Positions 19,462-28,399 of a stretch of 64,000 bases of DNA are shown here, one piece after another (within the stretch, counting starts at the first letter, position 1; each line of letters opens with the position of its first letter). Source of the stretch: Oxynema aestuarii AP17 (GTDB lineage: Bacteria; Cyanobacteriota; Cyanobacteriia; Cyanobacteriales; Laspinemataceae); contig NZ_CP051167.1 of assembly GCF_012295525.1 (NCBI RefSeq), positions 1,736,001-1,800,000 on the forward strand, written 5' to 3'. Position numbers and translations under genes: made by a program. The notes beneath the pieces were generated by a model. That model was not told the DNA's origin, ran no database searches, and saw nothing but the letters and a program-made list of their open reading frames with translations.

Positions 19462-20847
19462 GTGAATTATCGTAAGTTAGTATTGTTATTACTCGCCGGA
19501 TGTGGGTTGGCGATCGCCCTAGGAATGAGTGGGAGTCTGGAGGGACGGGCGATCGCCCAGACGCAATCTCCCCCAGCCCAAACCCAGCTTGCTTTACCGG
19601 AACTGCTCGATCGCGTTTCCACTTCCGAAGCGGTCGCGGCGATCGAAACGCGCTGGGAAAACGCTTACGAGAGTTATTTCGGGACGAATTTCGGCGATCT
19701 TGAGATCGACGCCGCCCAAATTGCCGAGATTCTCGACCGTCTCGGACGACAAACCGGGAAGCGGTCGGCGTTGATTTACGCGATCGCCGCCCCCAAACAA
19801 TTAGAATTGGTGTTACTTTTACCCGGTCGCGACCCGATTCGCAAAAGCATTCCCGAAGCAGACCGGGAAACCGTTCTCGACGCGGTTTTACAACTGCGTC
19901 AGGAAATTACGAACCCTCGCAAACGCAACCGCGAGAGTTATCTCGAACCCGCGCGATCGCTTTACGATTGGATCGTGCGCCCGTTAAAAGCCGAATTAGA
20001 GGCGAACGAGATTAGCACTTTGTTGTTTTGTGTCGGCAATGGCTTGCGGACGTTGCCCTTTGCGGCCCTGCACGACGGCGAACGGTTTTTAATTGAAGAA
20101 TACGGATTTACGCGCATTCCGGCGTTTAAGTGGACCGATACCCTTTACGGCGATTTGCGTGAGTCGAAAGTCTTGGCGATGGGGGCGTCGCAGTTTGAAG
20201 AACTCTCGCCGTTACCTGCGGTTCCCGTCGAACTGGCGGCGATCGCCGGAGATTTATGGTCCGGTCAGGTTTTTCTCAACAACCGTTTTACTTTAAAAAA
20301 TCTGCGATCGCAAGTGCAAGAGAACGACTATCGCATCGTTCATCTCGCCACTCACGCCGAATTTAAACCCGGCGATCCGAGCAATTCGTTCATTCAATTG
20401 TGGAACGAAAAACTCACCCTGGATCGAATGCGTGAACTCGGTTTCGATACGGCGAATATGAGTTTGTTGGTCTTGAGTGCGTGCAAGACTGCCTTCGGGG
20501 ATGAAGATGTCGAGTTGGGTTTTGCCGGATTGGCGGTGCAAAGTGGGGTGAAAACCGCTCTGGCGAGTTTGTGGTACGTCAGCGATTCGGGAACCTTGGC
20601 CCTGATGAGCGAATTTTATCGGGCCTTGCGCACAACCGACGCCAACGGTCAGCCGAAGATCAAAGCCGAAGCGTTGCGAGAAGCGCAAATCGCGATGATT
20701 CGCGGTCGGGTGCGCGTGGAAGGGAGCCAGTTGCGCGGTTCCGGAGAAGAGGTCGATTTACCGCCTGCCTTGCAGACCTTCGCCCCGGATAATCTTTCCC
20801 ATCCTTATTATTGGGCTGCGTTTACGGCGATCGGCAGTCCGTGGTAG
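19462..20847 (+). CDS. CHAT-domain (caspase-like) exported protein
   Basis: 461 residues. A signal peptide (LVLLLLAGCGLAIALGMSG) is followed by a helical region and a C-terminal CHAT domain (about 165-460). The caspase-type dyad is His298 in HLATHAEF and Cys341 in LSACKTAFG, so a peptidase activity is plausible. Other CHAT hallmarks are LPFAALHDGERFLIEEY, GFAGLAVQSGVKTALASLW and the C-terminal HPYYWAAFTAIG. The GTG start is preceded by GAGGAG. Cyanobacteria carry many CHAT proteins, usually with TPR repeats; this one has none visible. It may be cotranscribed with the PAS histidine kinase upstream. The substrate is unknown. Confidence 0.85.
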   Translation: MNYRKLVLLLLAGCGLAIALGMSGSLEGRAIAQTQSPPAQTQLALPELLDRVSTSEAVAAIETRWENAYESYFGTNFGDLEIDAAQIAEILDRLGRQTGKRSALIYAIAAPKQLELVLLLPGRDPIRKSIPEADRETVLDAVLQLRQEITNPRKRNRESYLEPARSLYDWIVRPLKAELEANEISTLLFCVGNGLRTLPFAALHDGERFLIEEYGFTRIPAFKWTDTLYGDLRESKVLAMGASQFEELSPLPAVPVELAAIAGDLWSGQVFLNNRFTLKNLRSQVQENDYRIVHLATHAEFKPGDPSNSFIQLWNEKLTLDRMRELGFDTANMSLLVLSACKTAFGDEDVELGFAGLAVQSGVKTALASLWYVSDSGTLALMSEFYRALRTTDANGQPKIKAEALREAQIAMIRGRVRVEGSQLRGSGEEVDLPPALQTFAPDNLSHPYYWAAFTAIGSPW

Positions 20848-21471
20848 GAAGAGCCCAAGGGTGGCGATTCACCCCCGTTGGAATCCACTCACAAGCCTCA
20901 ATCGATAGAAGCTGCAAGACAGTTAATTCCCCGATCGCATCTATAGCACGAGGGAACGATCGCCCCCCGTTACTGGGGTCAAAACCATTTTTTCAGATAG
21001 AATGCACGGGAATGGCTCATGTTGCAGGAAAATAGGAAAGGCATAGGGGAGCGGCTTGGAGGTTGTCGGGATCTAGGGCAAGGATCGAACGGCAGGAAAA
21101 CGAGTCTAGATGCAACCGAAGCGCGATCTGTAAGTCTTTCACTGTTGTCAGGGTCGCTGTTGTGGGAATGCTTCGAGGGTTGGGAGGCGATCGCTCGGCG
21201 TCTCCCCTGGAGAGTCGCCAGACCGATTGTAGATTCAGGGAATAGCCAGCACGCATCCGGCGATCGCAAAGTTTCTCGGAAGGAGCATCGTCCTCGGCGG
21301 TGAAATTTGGACAGACCGATCGAAGACAGCCAACCCGCCGCACCTGTCCGCCTGCCGTCGTGAGACGTCAACACCCTCTCCATTGCCCGAGTTTTTGAAA
21401 ATATAGGCAACATCTAACCGATAAAATGTCTCTTATTGATTGAACAATTCGTTCACTTGACGTTCAGCTTA
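20848..21471. other. Intergenic gap upstream of the TnpB element
   Basis: About 620 nt with no credible gene. A 144-residue frame on the minus strand (20979-21413) is Arg/Ser/Pro-rich and looks non-coding. The gap ends at the left-end hairpin of the TnpB element. Confidence 0.45.
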
Positions 21472-21697
21472 ACCGCTATTCCTCCCGGCACTGTACCCGA
21501 AGGAATAGCGGTCAACTTCGATGGGGTTCAATGCCCCAGAGACGCCCAGACTTCTAATGTATTGCCGCAAAACGTCGGTTTGATTGCGTTCCGTAAGTTT
21601 ACAATATCTGTCTAAATGCTCCTTTTAAACATCCGAGATTCTAAGGCTTATTTGGTTCGTGGGTAGCAATCGTATTTATATCTACTAAAATGATGGC

Positions 21698-22975
21698 ATG
21701 AAACTAGCCTACCAGTACAAGCTATTGCCGACCTACGAGCAACGATGCCGCATGGATAAGTGGCTCGATAGGTTGCGCTACCAGTACAATTATCTGCTGG
21801 CAGATCGCTTTGACTGGTGGGAGATGAATCGGTGTCCCGTCAATGCCTATCCTTTGGTGTGCAGTATCGCTCAGCCCAGAGAACAGCCCGAATACTACGG
21901 GCAAAAACGCTCCCTGGTCTCACTTAAGCAAGAGCAGGAATGGTACGCCGATATTCATGCTGATGTCTTGGAGGAAAGGGTGAAGCGGGTAGACCTCGCA
22001 TTGGCTCAGTTCATCAAAGGCGACAAGAACGGTAAACGTAGCGGTAAACCTAGATTTAAGGGGAAGAACCGCTATCGCACCTTTGCCTATCCGCGAGTCA
22101 AACCAGACTGCATCCAGGGCAATCAAGTCACCCTGCCCAAGCTGGGTGAAATCAAGTTGATTCAACATCGCCTTGTGCCAGAGGGATTCACGATGAAGCG
22201 GGCTTTGGTAACCCAGAAGGCGGACGGCTGGTATGTCACATTAACCCTCGAAGACAAGAGCGTTCCTGACTTGCCAGCGATCGAGATCCAGCCCACCGCA
22301 ACCAATAGCATTGGCGTGGATGCCGGACTGGAATACTTCATCGCCTGCTCTGATGGTTCAACCAAGCAACCGCCAAAGTTTTACCGCCAATCTGAAGACA
22401 AATTAGCTAAACTCCAGGCCAAGCGAGACGCCAGGGCTAAAGGTTCAAAGCCGCGCCGCAAGCTGAATGAGCGTATTGCCAAGTTGCACCAACGCATTGC
22501 ACGGCAACGGAAGCAGTGGCATTTTGAAACGGCTCAAGAGTTAATCGACAAAGCGGAAGTCATCTTTCTCGAGGCTCTGAAAGTCTCTAATATGTCCCGA
22601 CGACATCAGCCGAAGCCGGGGGAAAACGGAACATTTCTCCCTAACGGGCAAGCAGCCAAGTCGGGCTTGAATAAAAGTTTTGCTGATGCTGGGATAGCTG
22701 GGTTCCTGAACGATGTACTGCCTTACGTGGCTCAAAGAGCTGGTAAACGGGTCGTGAAGGTTAATCCGGCTGGCACATCCCAACATTGTGCAATGTGTCT
22801 GAACCGAGTGCCGAAGGAATTGTCCGATCGCTGGCATGAATGCCCTCATTGCAGGGCGTCCATGGCGCGAGATCTCAATTCTGGGTTACTCATCAAAAAA
22901 GTGGGGTTGGGCGTTCGCCTCACGATAAAACGCGAATCCCGTAATGGGAGGAGAAGCCCGCGCCGTACTGCTTAG
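21698..22975 (+). CDS. tnpB: TnpB RNA-guided endonuclease
   Basis: 425 residues, apparently intact. TnpB proteins are RuvC-type nucleases guided by an omegaRNA made from the right end of their element, and help keep the transposon in the population. An N-terminal helix-turn-helix/OB region (MKLAYQYKLLPTYEQ, HFETAQEL further on) is followed by RuvC motifs: Asp in GVDAGLEYF (about 210), Glu in IFLEALKVSNM (about 290) and Asp in ARDLNSGLL (about 395). The treble-clef zinc finger is CAMCLNRVPKELSDRWHECPHC. The last residue motif is DLNSG rather than the common DxNAA. The stop codon lies inside the conserved right-end hairpin, as expected when the gene and guide RNA overlap. Confidence 0.9.
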   Translation: MKLAYQYKLLPTYEQRCRMDKWLDRLRYQYNYLLADRFDWWEMNRCPVNAYPLVCSIAQPREQPEYYGQKRSLVSLKQEQEWYADIHADVLEERVKRVDLALAQFIKGDKNGKRSGKPRFKGKNRYRTFAYPRVKPDCIQGNQVTLPKLGEIKLIQHRLVPEGFTMKRALVTQKADGWYVTLTLEDKSVPDLPAIEIQPTATNSIGVDAGLEYFIACSDGSTKQPPKFYRQSEDKLAKLQAKRDARAKGSKPRRKLNERIAKLHQRIARQRKQWHFETAQELIDKAEVIFLEALKVSNMSRRHQPKPGENGTFLPNGQAAKSGLNKSFADAGIAGFLNDVLPYVAQRAGKRVVKVNPAGTSQHCAMCLNRVPKELSDRWHECPHCRASMARDLNSGLLIKKVGLGVRLTIKRESRNGRRSPRRTA

Positions 22976-22999
22976 CGGTCGGCGTCGGGAGTACGTCAC
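22954..22999 (+). ncRNA. Candidate omegaRNA 3' scaffold hairpin, copy A
   Basis: Stem order CCCG, CGCCG, T, ACTGC, loop TTA, GCGGT, CGGCG, T, CGGG, then AGTACGTCAC. Two other copies in this window keep the same architecture with compensating base changes in the stems. A smaller hairpin TCCC/GGGA lies just upstream (about 22937-22949). If TnpB biology applies, the guide begins right after position 22999. Confidence 0.6.
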
Positions 23000-23091
23000 G
23001 CAAGGTTGAGTCTCTCAAACCCTCTCGGTCGTCATGATTTTGGTCAGCTCGGGGAATTGGCCCCAAGCCCGTTGTTAAGCCCTTGTCTTCC

Positions 23092-25581
23092 ATGCTTGAA
23101 AGCTCTGCGTTTTCGATTCATTTAGCTATTGAGCGCCATCCCGTTACCGTCGCTCCTCAGACTTCGGTCGGCGAGACGATTTTGCTGATGAGTCAGGCGA
23201 AAGCGAGTTGTGTGGTCGTGGTGGAAGATCGAACTCCCGTGGGAATTTTCACCGAACGAGATTTAGTCAAGTTGACGGCCCGATGTGCGCAGAAGGATCG
23301 AGTACCGTTTCTGGAGCGGTACCGCACTGAACCGATCGCCGAGGTGATGAGTCAAAAGCCGATCGCCTTAGAAGAAACCCGTCTCGACGACTTGCGATCC
23401 GTACTCAATTTACTCAGACAATACCAGATCCGCCATTTGCCCATTCTCAACCGCGAGGGTCATTTAGTCGGGATTGTCACCCACCAGAGTATCCGAGATA
23501 CGATTCAGCCTGCGGACTGGATGCGTTTGCGACGGGTTAAGGAAGTGATGGGCGATCGCGTGATTACGGCGCCGGAAACGGCTACGGTGAACGATTTAGC
23601 GAGGTTAATGCACGAAGCTCGGGTCAGTTGCATCGCGATCGCCCGTCCCCTAGAGTCCGACGAGCGCACGGATTCGCCAAAATTGGGGGACGCCGAGGCT
23701 CCGGTGATTCCTTTGGGCATTGTCACGGAACGGGATATCCTTCAATTTCATGCGTTGGGGTTGGACGCGCGATCGCTCCACGCGGCCCAGGTGATGAGTA
23801 GCCCCCTGCTCCAAGTTCAGCCGACGGATTCGCTCTGGTCCGCCCATCAGTTGATGAACCGCCACCGGATTCGCCGCCTGGTGGTCACCGACGAACGGGG
23901 CTGTTTGTGCGGCATCATCACCCAAACGAGTTTACTGCAAGGATGGGCGCCAATGGAAATGACCGACGCCCTCTCGGCTTTGCAGCGCTTGGTCGAAGAA
24001 CGCACCAGCGAACTCCAACAGGCCAATACTCAATTAAGACGGGAAATTCAGGACCGCAAACAAACGGAAGAAGCCCTGCGGATTTCTCAAGCGAGGCTGG
24101 CGGGCATTTTAAATATTGCCGACGACGCGATTGTTTCCGTGGACGAACATCAATGTATTCAGTTGTTCAATCAAGGGGCGGAAAAAATCTTCGGTTATAG
24201 TGCCAGCGAGGCGATCGGCCAACCTTTAGATCTACTCCTCCCCGAAGCCGTGCGCGCCATCCACCGCCAGCACGTCAATAAATTTCGTCATTCCCCGGAC
24301 GTCGCCCGTCAAATGGGCAGTCGCGCCGAAGTCCTCGGTCGTCGCAAGGACGGCAGCGAATTTGCGGCGGAAGCATCGATTTCTAAATTGCAAGTCGGTG
24401 CGGAAAAACTGCTGACGGTGATCTTGCGCGATATTACCGATCGCAAACAAGCCCAAGCGGCATTGCAACTGCAACTCGATCGCGAACGGTTGATGGGCGC
24501 CATGCGCGATCGCATCCGCCAGTCGCTCAATCTCGATGAAATTCTCAATACCACCGTCGCCGAGGTGCGCCAATTTTTAGTCACCGATCGCGTGATCGTC
24601 TATCAGTTCAATCCCGATTGGAGCGGTCAAGTGGTGGTCGAATCGGTCAGCGCCGACTGGGTGCCGATCTTGGGTCTCAACATCCACGATCCCTGTTTTG
24701 GCGAGGAATACGCCCAACTCTACGCCAAGGGTCGCGTCAGGGCAATCCCGGATATTTTTGAAGCTCCCCTGAGTCAGTGTCACCGCAATTTACTCAAGCA
24801 GTTTCAGGTGAAAGGCAATCTGGTGGTTCCGATTTTGCAGACGGAAACCACCGTGCAAATGCCGGACCTGCGTTCGCGAATCCTCTCCCCAGGAGAATCG
24901 AATCATAATCGCTTGTGGGGACTCCTGATCGCCCACCACTGCCGCTCTCCCCGTCAGTGGCAAGATTGGGAGGTGGATTTTCTCACCGCTTTGGGAACGC
25001 AAGTGGCGATCGCCATCCAACAATCGACCCTGTTCGAGCAGTTACAAGCCGCCAACCAACAGTTACGCCGCCTCGCCACCCTCGACGGTTTGACCCAAGT
25101 CGCCAACCGCCGCCGTTTTGACGAATATCTCGATCGCCAATGGCGACAAATGGCGCGCGATCGCCGTCCCCTTTCTCTCGTTTTATGTGATATAGACTGT
25201 TTTAAGCTATACAACGATACCTACGGTCACCAAGCTGGAGATGAATGCTTGCAAAGCGTCGCCGCCACCTTAACCGAATGCGTCAAACGCCCCTGCGATT
25301 TAGTCGCCCGTTATGGCGGCGAGGAGTTTGCGGTGATTCTGCCCGACACCGACCTCGAAGGAGCCCGCAACGTCGCCGAACGCATTCGCCGCACGATTTT
25401 CGAGTTGTCCATTCCCAATCACAACTCCTACGTCAGCCCCTACGTCACCATGAGTGTCGGCGTCGCCACCACGACCCCCGAACCGGATTCCTCCTGGAGT
25501 CAATTAATTGCACTCGCCGATAAAGCGCTTTATGCGTCGAAAAATAAGGGACGCAATCGGGCGATCTCGATGGTGTTGTGA
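23092..25581 (+). CDS. CBS-PAS-cyanobacteriochrome GAF-GGDEF diguanylate cyclase
   Basis: 829 residues, cytoplasmic. Four CBS motifs form two Bateman modules (about 15-138 and 150-285). A PAS domain (about 335-450) and a GAF domain (about 475-645) follow, then a GGDEF domain (about 660-829). The GAF has the cyanobacteriochrome signatures DPCF (Cys535) and CH (Cys563), exactly 28 residues apart, and continues LLKQFQVKGNLVVPIL and WGLLIAHHC, as bilin-binding GAFs do. This predicts a dual-cysteine, DXCF-class photosensor. The active-site loop is intact, YGGEEF (741-746), so light should control cyclic di-GMP synthesis, possibly modulated by adenine nucleotides at the CBS domains. The ATG at 23092 is chosen over a TTG at 23083. 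Confidence 0.88.
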   Translation: MLESSAFSIHLAIERHPVTVAPQTSVGETILLMSQAKASCVVVVEDRTPVGIFTERDLVKLTARCAQKDRVPFLERYRTEPIAEVMSQKPIALEETRLDDLRSVLNLLRQYQIRHLPILNREGHLVGIVTHQSIRDTIQPADWMRLRRVKEVMGDRVITAPETATVNDLARLMHEARVSCIAIARPLESDERTDSPKLGDAEAPVIPLGIVTERDILQFHALGLDARSLHAAQVMSSPLLQVQPTDSLWSAHQLMNRHRIRRLVVTDERGCLCGIITQTSLLQGWAPMEMTDALSALQRLVEERTSELQQANTQLRREIQDRKQTEEALRISQARLAGILNIADDAIVSVDEHQCIQLFNQGAEKIFGYSASEAIGQPLDLLLPEAVRAIHRQHVNKFRHSPDVARQMGSRAEVLGRRKDGSEFAAEASISKLQVGAEKLLTVILRDITDRKQAQAALQLQLDRERLMGAMRDRIRQSLNLDEILNTTVAEVRQFLVTDRVIVYQFNPDWSGQVVVESVSADWVPILGLNIHDPCFGEEYAQLYAKGRVRAIPDIFEAPLSQCHRNLLKQFQVKGNLVVPILQTETTVQMPDLRSRILSPGESNHNRLWGLLIAHHCRSPRQWQDWEVDFLTALGTQVAIAIQQSTLFEQLQAANQQLRRLATLDGLTQVANRRRFDEYLDRQWRQMARDRRPLSLVLCDIDCFKLYNDTYGHQAGDECLQSVAATLTECVKRPCDLVARYGGEEFAVILPDTDLEGARNVAERIRRTIFELSIPNHNSYVSPYVTMSVGVATTTPEPDSSWSQLIALADKALYASKNKGRNRAISMVL

Positions 25582-25595
25582 TTTTAGATTTTAGA
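25582..25595. repeat. Heptanucleotide tandem repeat (TTTTAGA x2)
   Basis: Two copies of TTTTAGA directly after the diguanylate cyclase stop. Same STRR-like unit as near 2.7 kb and 29.2 kb. Confidence 0.55.
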
Positions 25596-25645
25596 GGGGA
25601 GCGAACCCCAGGGAGAAATTCTCAGCGTCTCTGAGAAAATCGGCT

Positions 25646-26563
25646 TCACCAAGACCAAAATACCGCCGATCCTTGGTTTTCATCGTCGGTGCCAAAAATG
25701 ACGCCTCCCGCTTCTCCGGGAACCAACTCGATCGCCTCGATTTTGCGATCGCCGAACCGCCACAACGGCACTAAGCTAGTATTGGAACGAAAGTCAAACT
25801 CACCGTTCGCTCCGCGCTCGAATACTCCCGCTACATAAACCGCCGACGCAAACGGACCGTCATCGCCGTAATCTACTGCCGCACTGACCCATAAAACTCC
25901 GGCGCCGTCAATTTTGAGGTCGGAAATCGATCGCCCGTTCTCCGGAAACGGGACGCGAAACGATACCGTTCCCGTCGGCGCGATCGCGTTGGTCGCCGGA
26001 TCGAACGTTCCCCAATAAATCCCCCCGGGTTCGCTACCACTACCGCGATCGCCCCAAACCGCCAATAACTGCCCCTCGACTTGCGCGATCGCAAACCCTT
26101 CGATATTCATACCTCGGCTCACATTCGGTAACTCGAAGACCTCGGCGAGGGACAGCTCACCCGTGGCCCCGTCCCACTCGAAACGGAAGACCTCTCCTTG
26201 ACTGCTACAAGCGAGGAACGTTCCGGGAGTTCCGGGAAGAGCGGTGAGGGCTTCGAGATCCACCGGATATTGAGTCGGCGAGGGCCAGGCGATCGTCCGA
26301 TAGTCTACCGACCGATCCGCCGAGATCGAAACTAATCCGATAAAGGGCAGATCGGGGAATTTATTATCGTGAACGATCAGGAAACACGCATCGGAACCAC
26401 TACACCCCGAATCTCCACCCGACCCACTCACCCGAGCGATCCCGCTAATTCCATATTCAATCCCATCGCGAACGGGATACCAGGAGGAAACAGCAGGTTT
26501 TTCGATCGCCGCACAACTGGTTAGCGTCACCAGAAGACCGATTAAAATTTTGAATTTACGCAT
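25646..26563 (-). CDS. Predicted lipoprotein, propeller-like, unknown function
   Basis: 305 residues. The N-terminus has a lipoprotein signal with lipobox LTSC (lipidated Cys17). The mature part is rich in Gly and aromatic residues with repeating beta-strand segments such as GTFLACSSQGEVFRFEW, GQLLAVWGDRG and GVIFGTDDENQGSAVFWSW. This suggests a beta-propeller, perhaps of the DUF3616/esterase-like type, but I cannot assign a family. Four cysteines cluster near residues 54-61 and 118. It is convergent with the diguanylate cyclase gene. Confidence 0.7.
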   Translation of the reverse strand: MRKFKILIGLLVTLTSCAAIEKPAVSSWYPVRDGIEYGISGIARVSGSGGDSGCSGSDACFLIVHDNKFPDLPFIGLVSISADRSVDYRTIAWPSPTQYPVDLEALTALPGTPGTFLACSSQGEVFRFEWDGATGELSLAEVFELPNVSRGMNIEGFAIAQVEGQLLAVWGDRGSGSEPGGIYWGTFDPATNAIAPTGTVSFRVPFPENGRSISDLKIDGAGVLWVSAAVDYGDDGPFASAVYVAGVFERGANGEFDFRSNTSLVPLWRFGDRKIEAIELVPGEAGGVIFGTDDENQGSAVFWSW

Positions 26564-26604
26564 TTTTGAGCGATTGCAGCAGGTTTTCTCGCCTCGATCT
26601 CAAC

Positions 26605-26637
26605 TTCGCCCCCCTTTCAAAGGGGGGTTGGGGGGAT
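26605..26637. repeat. 33-nt G/C-rich palindromic repeat, copy 1
   Basis: A palindrome of TTCG, six C, TTT, CAAA, six G, TT, six G, AT. The identical 33 nt occur at 39091-39123 and 40589-40621, each inside a tnpB gene. Here it lies in the gap between a lipoprotein gene and the MerA-like gene. Similar C6/G6 palindromes are widely dispersed in cyanobacterial genomes. Confidence 0.85.
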
Positions 26638-26817
26638 AAGAGCGATCGATTTGAACTCAGTGGAGATCGCAGCCGCGATCGCGGTGGTTATCCGGTTCGA
26701 GTGCTGGAGGCTTCTTCGTTATTATATGGGGTCAACCGAAAAGCGAGACCACTTTTAGTGATTTCGTCGATCGACCTCACCGATCGCGCAGCGACTCCAT
26801 TTGAGATTAGCCGATCT

Positions 26818-28356
26818 TTACCCCCGTTGCCACGCCAACCAACGCTCGAATAACGTTTTGACGAACGGCGTTAAGCGGGTGCGGTTATAAGCATCTGCTG
26901 CTTTTTTAATCGCTTCCGCTTGCGTCGGATACGGGTGAATGACATTGGCGATCGCCCCCAAACCAATCCCGTTCGCCATTGCCAAAGTAATTTCACTAAT
27001 TAAATCTCCCCCATGACGGGCGACCACCGTCGCGCCGACAATTCGATCTGTTCCTTTCTTGACCTGAATTTTCACAAACCCTTGGGTTTCTCCATCGGCG
27101 ATCGCCCGGTCTACCGAACTCATCGGTACCATAAACGTATCGAGATCGATCCCTTTTGCTCTTGCTTCTTGTTCGTACAATCCCACGTGGGCGATCTCGG
27201 GATCGGTATAGGTAGACCAAGGCATAGTTAAATCGCTCAAGCGGGATTTACCGAGGCCAAAAACCGAAAATAAACTATTTTTAATCACAATTCTCGCCGC
27301 CGCATCTGCCGCATGAGTAAATTTCCACTTCATGCACACATCTCCCGCCGCATAAATCTTCGGATTTGAGGTTTCTAAATAGTCATTGACTTCGACGCCT
27401 TGGCGGCGATCGTAGTTGACGCCGACCGCTTCTAAATTTAAGCTTTCTACATTCGGCTGTCTGCCCGTCGCCACTAAAATTTCATCGACGGCGATCGCCT
27501 GAGTTTGACCGTTACTTTCATAAGATAAAGTTTTTCCCGCTTCCGTAGTTTCCACTCTTTGCAATTTCGCATTTAAAACCAGTTGAATCCCTTCATCCAT
27601 AAATTGCTGTTGGACGATCGCCGCCGCATCCGCATCTTCGCGATCGAGCAAATGAGCGTTTTTATGAAACAAAATCACTTCCGATCCGAGGCGATCGAAC
27701 GCTTGCGCCAACTCACATCCGATCGGACCGCCGCCGATGACGGCGAACCGACGCGGACGTTCGGTTAACGAAAACACCGTTTCGTTGGTCAAATATCCCG
27801 CCTCGACTAACCCCGGAATCTCCGGAATCGCCGCCCGGGCCCCCGTGGCGATGACTGCTTTTTTAAACCGTAACTGCTTCCCGGCGACGGCGATCGCATT
27901 ACCGCCGACAAAGAACCCGTCCCCAAAAAAAACATCCACCCCTAGATTTTGGAAGCGTCGGGCCGAATCGTGATGGCTGATTCCTGCTCGAATTTCGCGC
28001 ATTCGCCCCATCACCGCCGCAAAATCGATCTCTGGATCCCTCGGAACCCCGATCCCGAAGTCGCTGGCGTGACGGAAATCGCCAACCAACCGCGACGAGG
28101 CGATCGTCGCTTTCGAGGGGACGCAACCGACGTTGAGACAGTCGCCACCCATTAAGTGTTTTTCGATTAACGCCACTTTGGCGCCGAGTCCCGCCGCCCC
28201 CGCCGCCGTCACTAGTCCGGCAGTCCCGGCGCCGATGACCACGAGATTGTATATCGGTTCCGGTTCGGGATTGACCCAATCCGACGGGTGAACGTGAGCC
28301 ACTAAATTTTGATTGTGCGTATCCCAGGGAATCAGTTGCAGGCGATCGTCTGACAT
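26818..28356 (-). CDS. MerA-like NAD(P)/FAD-dependent oxidoreductase (pyridine nucleotide-disulfide class I)
   Basis: 512 residues. FAD-binding motif VVIGAGTAGLVTAAGAAGLG (about 40-60), redox-active disulfide GGDCLNVGCVPSK (about 73-85), NAD(P) motif FAVIGGGPIGCELAQAF (about 215), ATGRQPN, and the C-terminal interface helix with NVIHPYPTQAEAIKKAAD. It resembles the cyanobacterial proteins annotated as mercuric reductase. The N-terminal heavy-metal domain and C-terminal cysteine pair of true MerA are absent, so mercury reduction is not assured; disulfide or other substrate reduction is equally possible. The ATG at 28356 gives the natural N-terminus. It lies 43 nt after a TVP38-type gene, a likely operon. 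Confidence 0.85.
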   Translation of the reverse strand: MSDDRLQLIPWDTHNQNLVAHVHPSDWVNPEPEPIYNLVVIGAGTAGLVTAAGAAGLGAKVALIEKHLMGGDCLNVGCVPSKATIASSRLVGDFRHASDFGIGVPRDPEIDFAAVMGRMREIRAGISHHDSARRFQNLGVDVFFGDGFFVGGNAIAVAGKQLRFKKAVIATGARAAIPEIPGLVEAGYLTNETVFSLTERPRRFAVIGGGPIGCELAQAFDRLGSEVILFHKNAHLLDREDADAAAIVQQQFMDEGIQLVLNAKLQRVETTEAGKTLSYESNGQTQAIAVDEILVATGRQPNVESLNLEAVGVNYDRRQGVEVNDYLETSNPKIYAAGDVCMKWKFTHAADAAARIVIKNSLFSVFGLGKSRLSDLTMPWSTYTDPEIAHVGLYEQEARAKGIDLDTFMVPMSSVDRAIADGETQGFVKIQVKKGTDRIVGATVVARHGGDLISEITLAMANGIGLGAIANVIHPYPTQAEAIKKAADAYNRTRLTPFVKTLFERWLAWQRG

Positions 28357-28399
28357 AATTACTACTTTTGAATAAAAAGCTGATTGAAATACTCCGGAT

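Larger units (their letters stand above)
21472..22999 (+). mobile_element. Stand-alone TnpB element (IS200/IS605 type), intact
   Basis: The left end is marked by a perfect 12-bp hairpin (21472-21483 with 21501-21512) and the right end by a conserved hairpin (22957-22989) followed by AGTACGTCAC. The hairpin loop resembles that of the second TnpB element at 38544-38564 (both contain CCGGCAC and CGAA). There is no tnpA, so the element would need a transposase in trans. Exact ends are inferred. Confidence 0.65.

Noticed and set aside
20979-21413. 144-residue minus-strand frame upstream of TnpB element A
   Set aside because: Arg/Ser/Pro-rich, no start signal and no recognisable domain; typical of a chance frame in GC-rich DNA.
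21520-21540. TGGGGTTCAATGCCCCA resembling a tRNA T-arm
   Set aside because: No matching acceptor, D or anticodon arms at the right distances.
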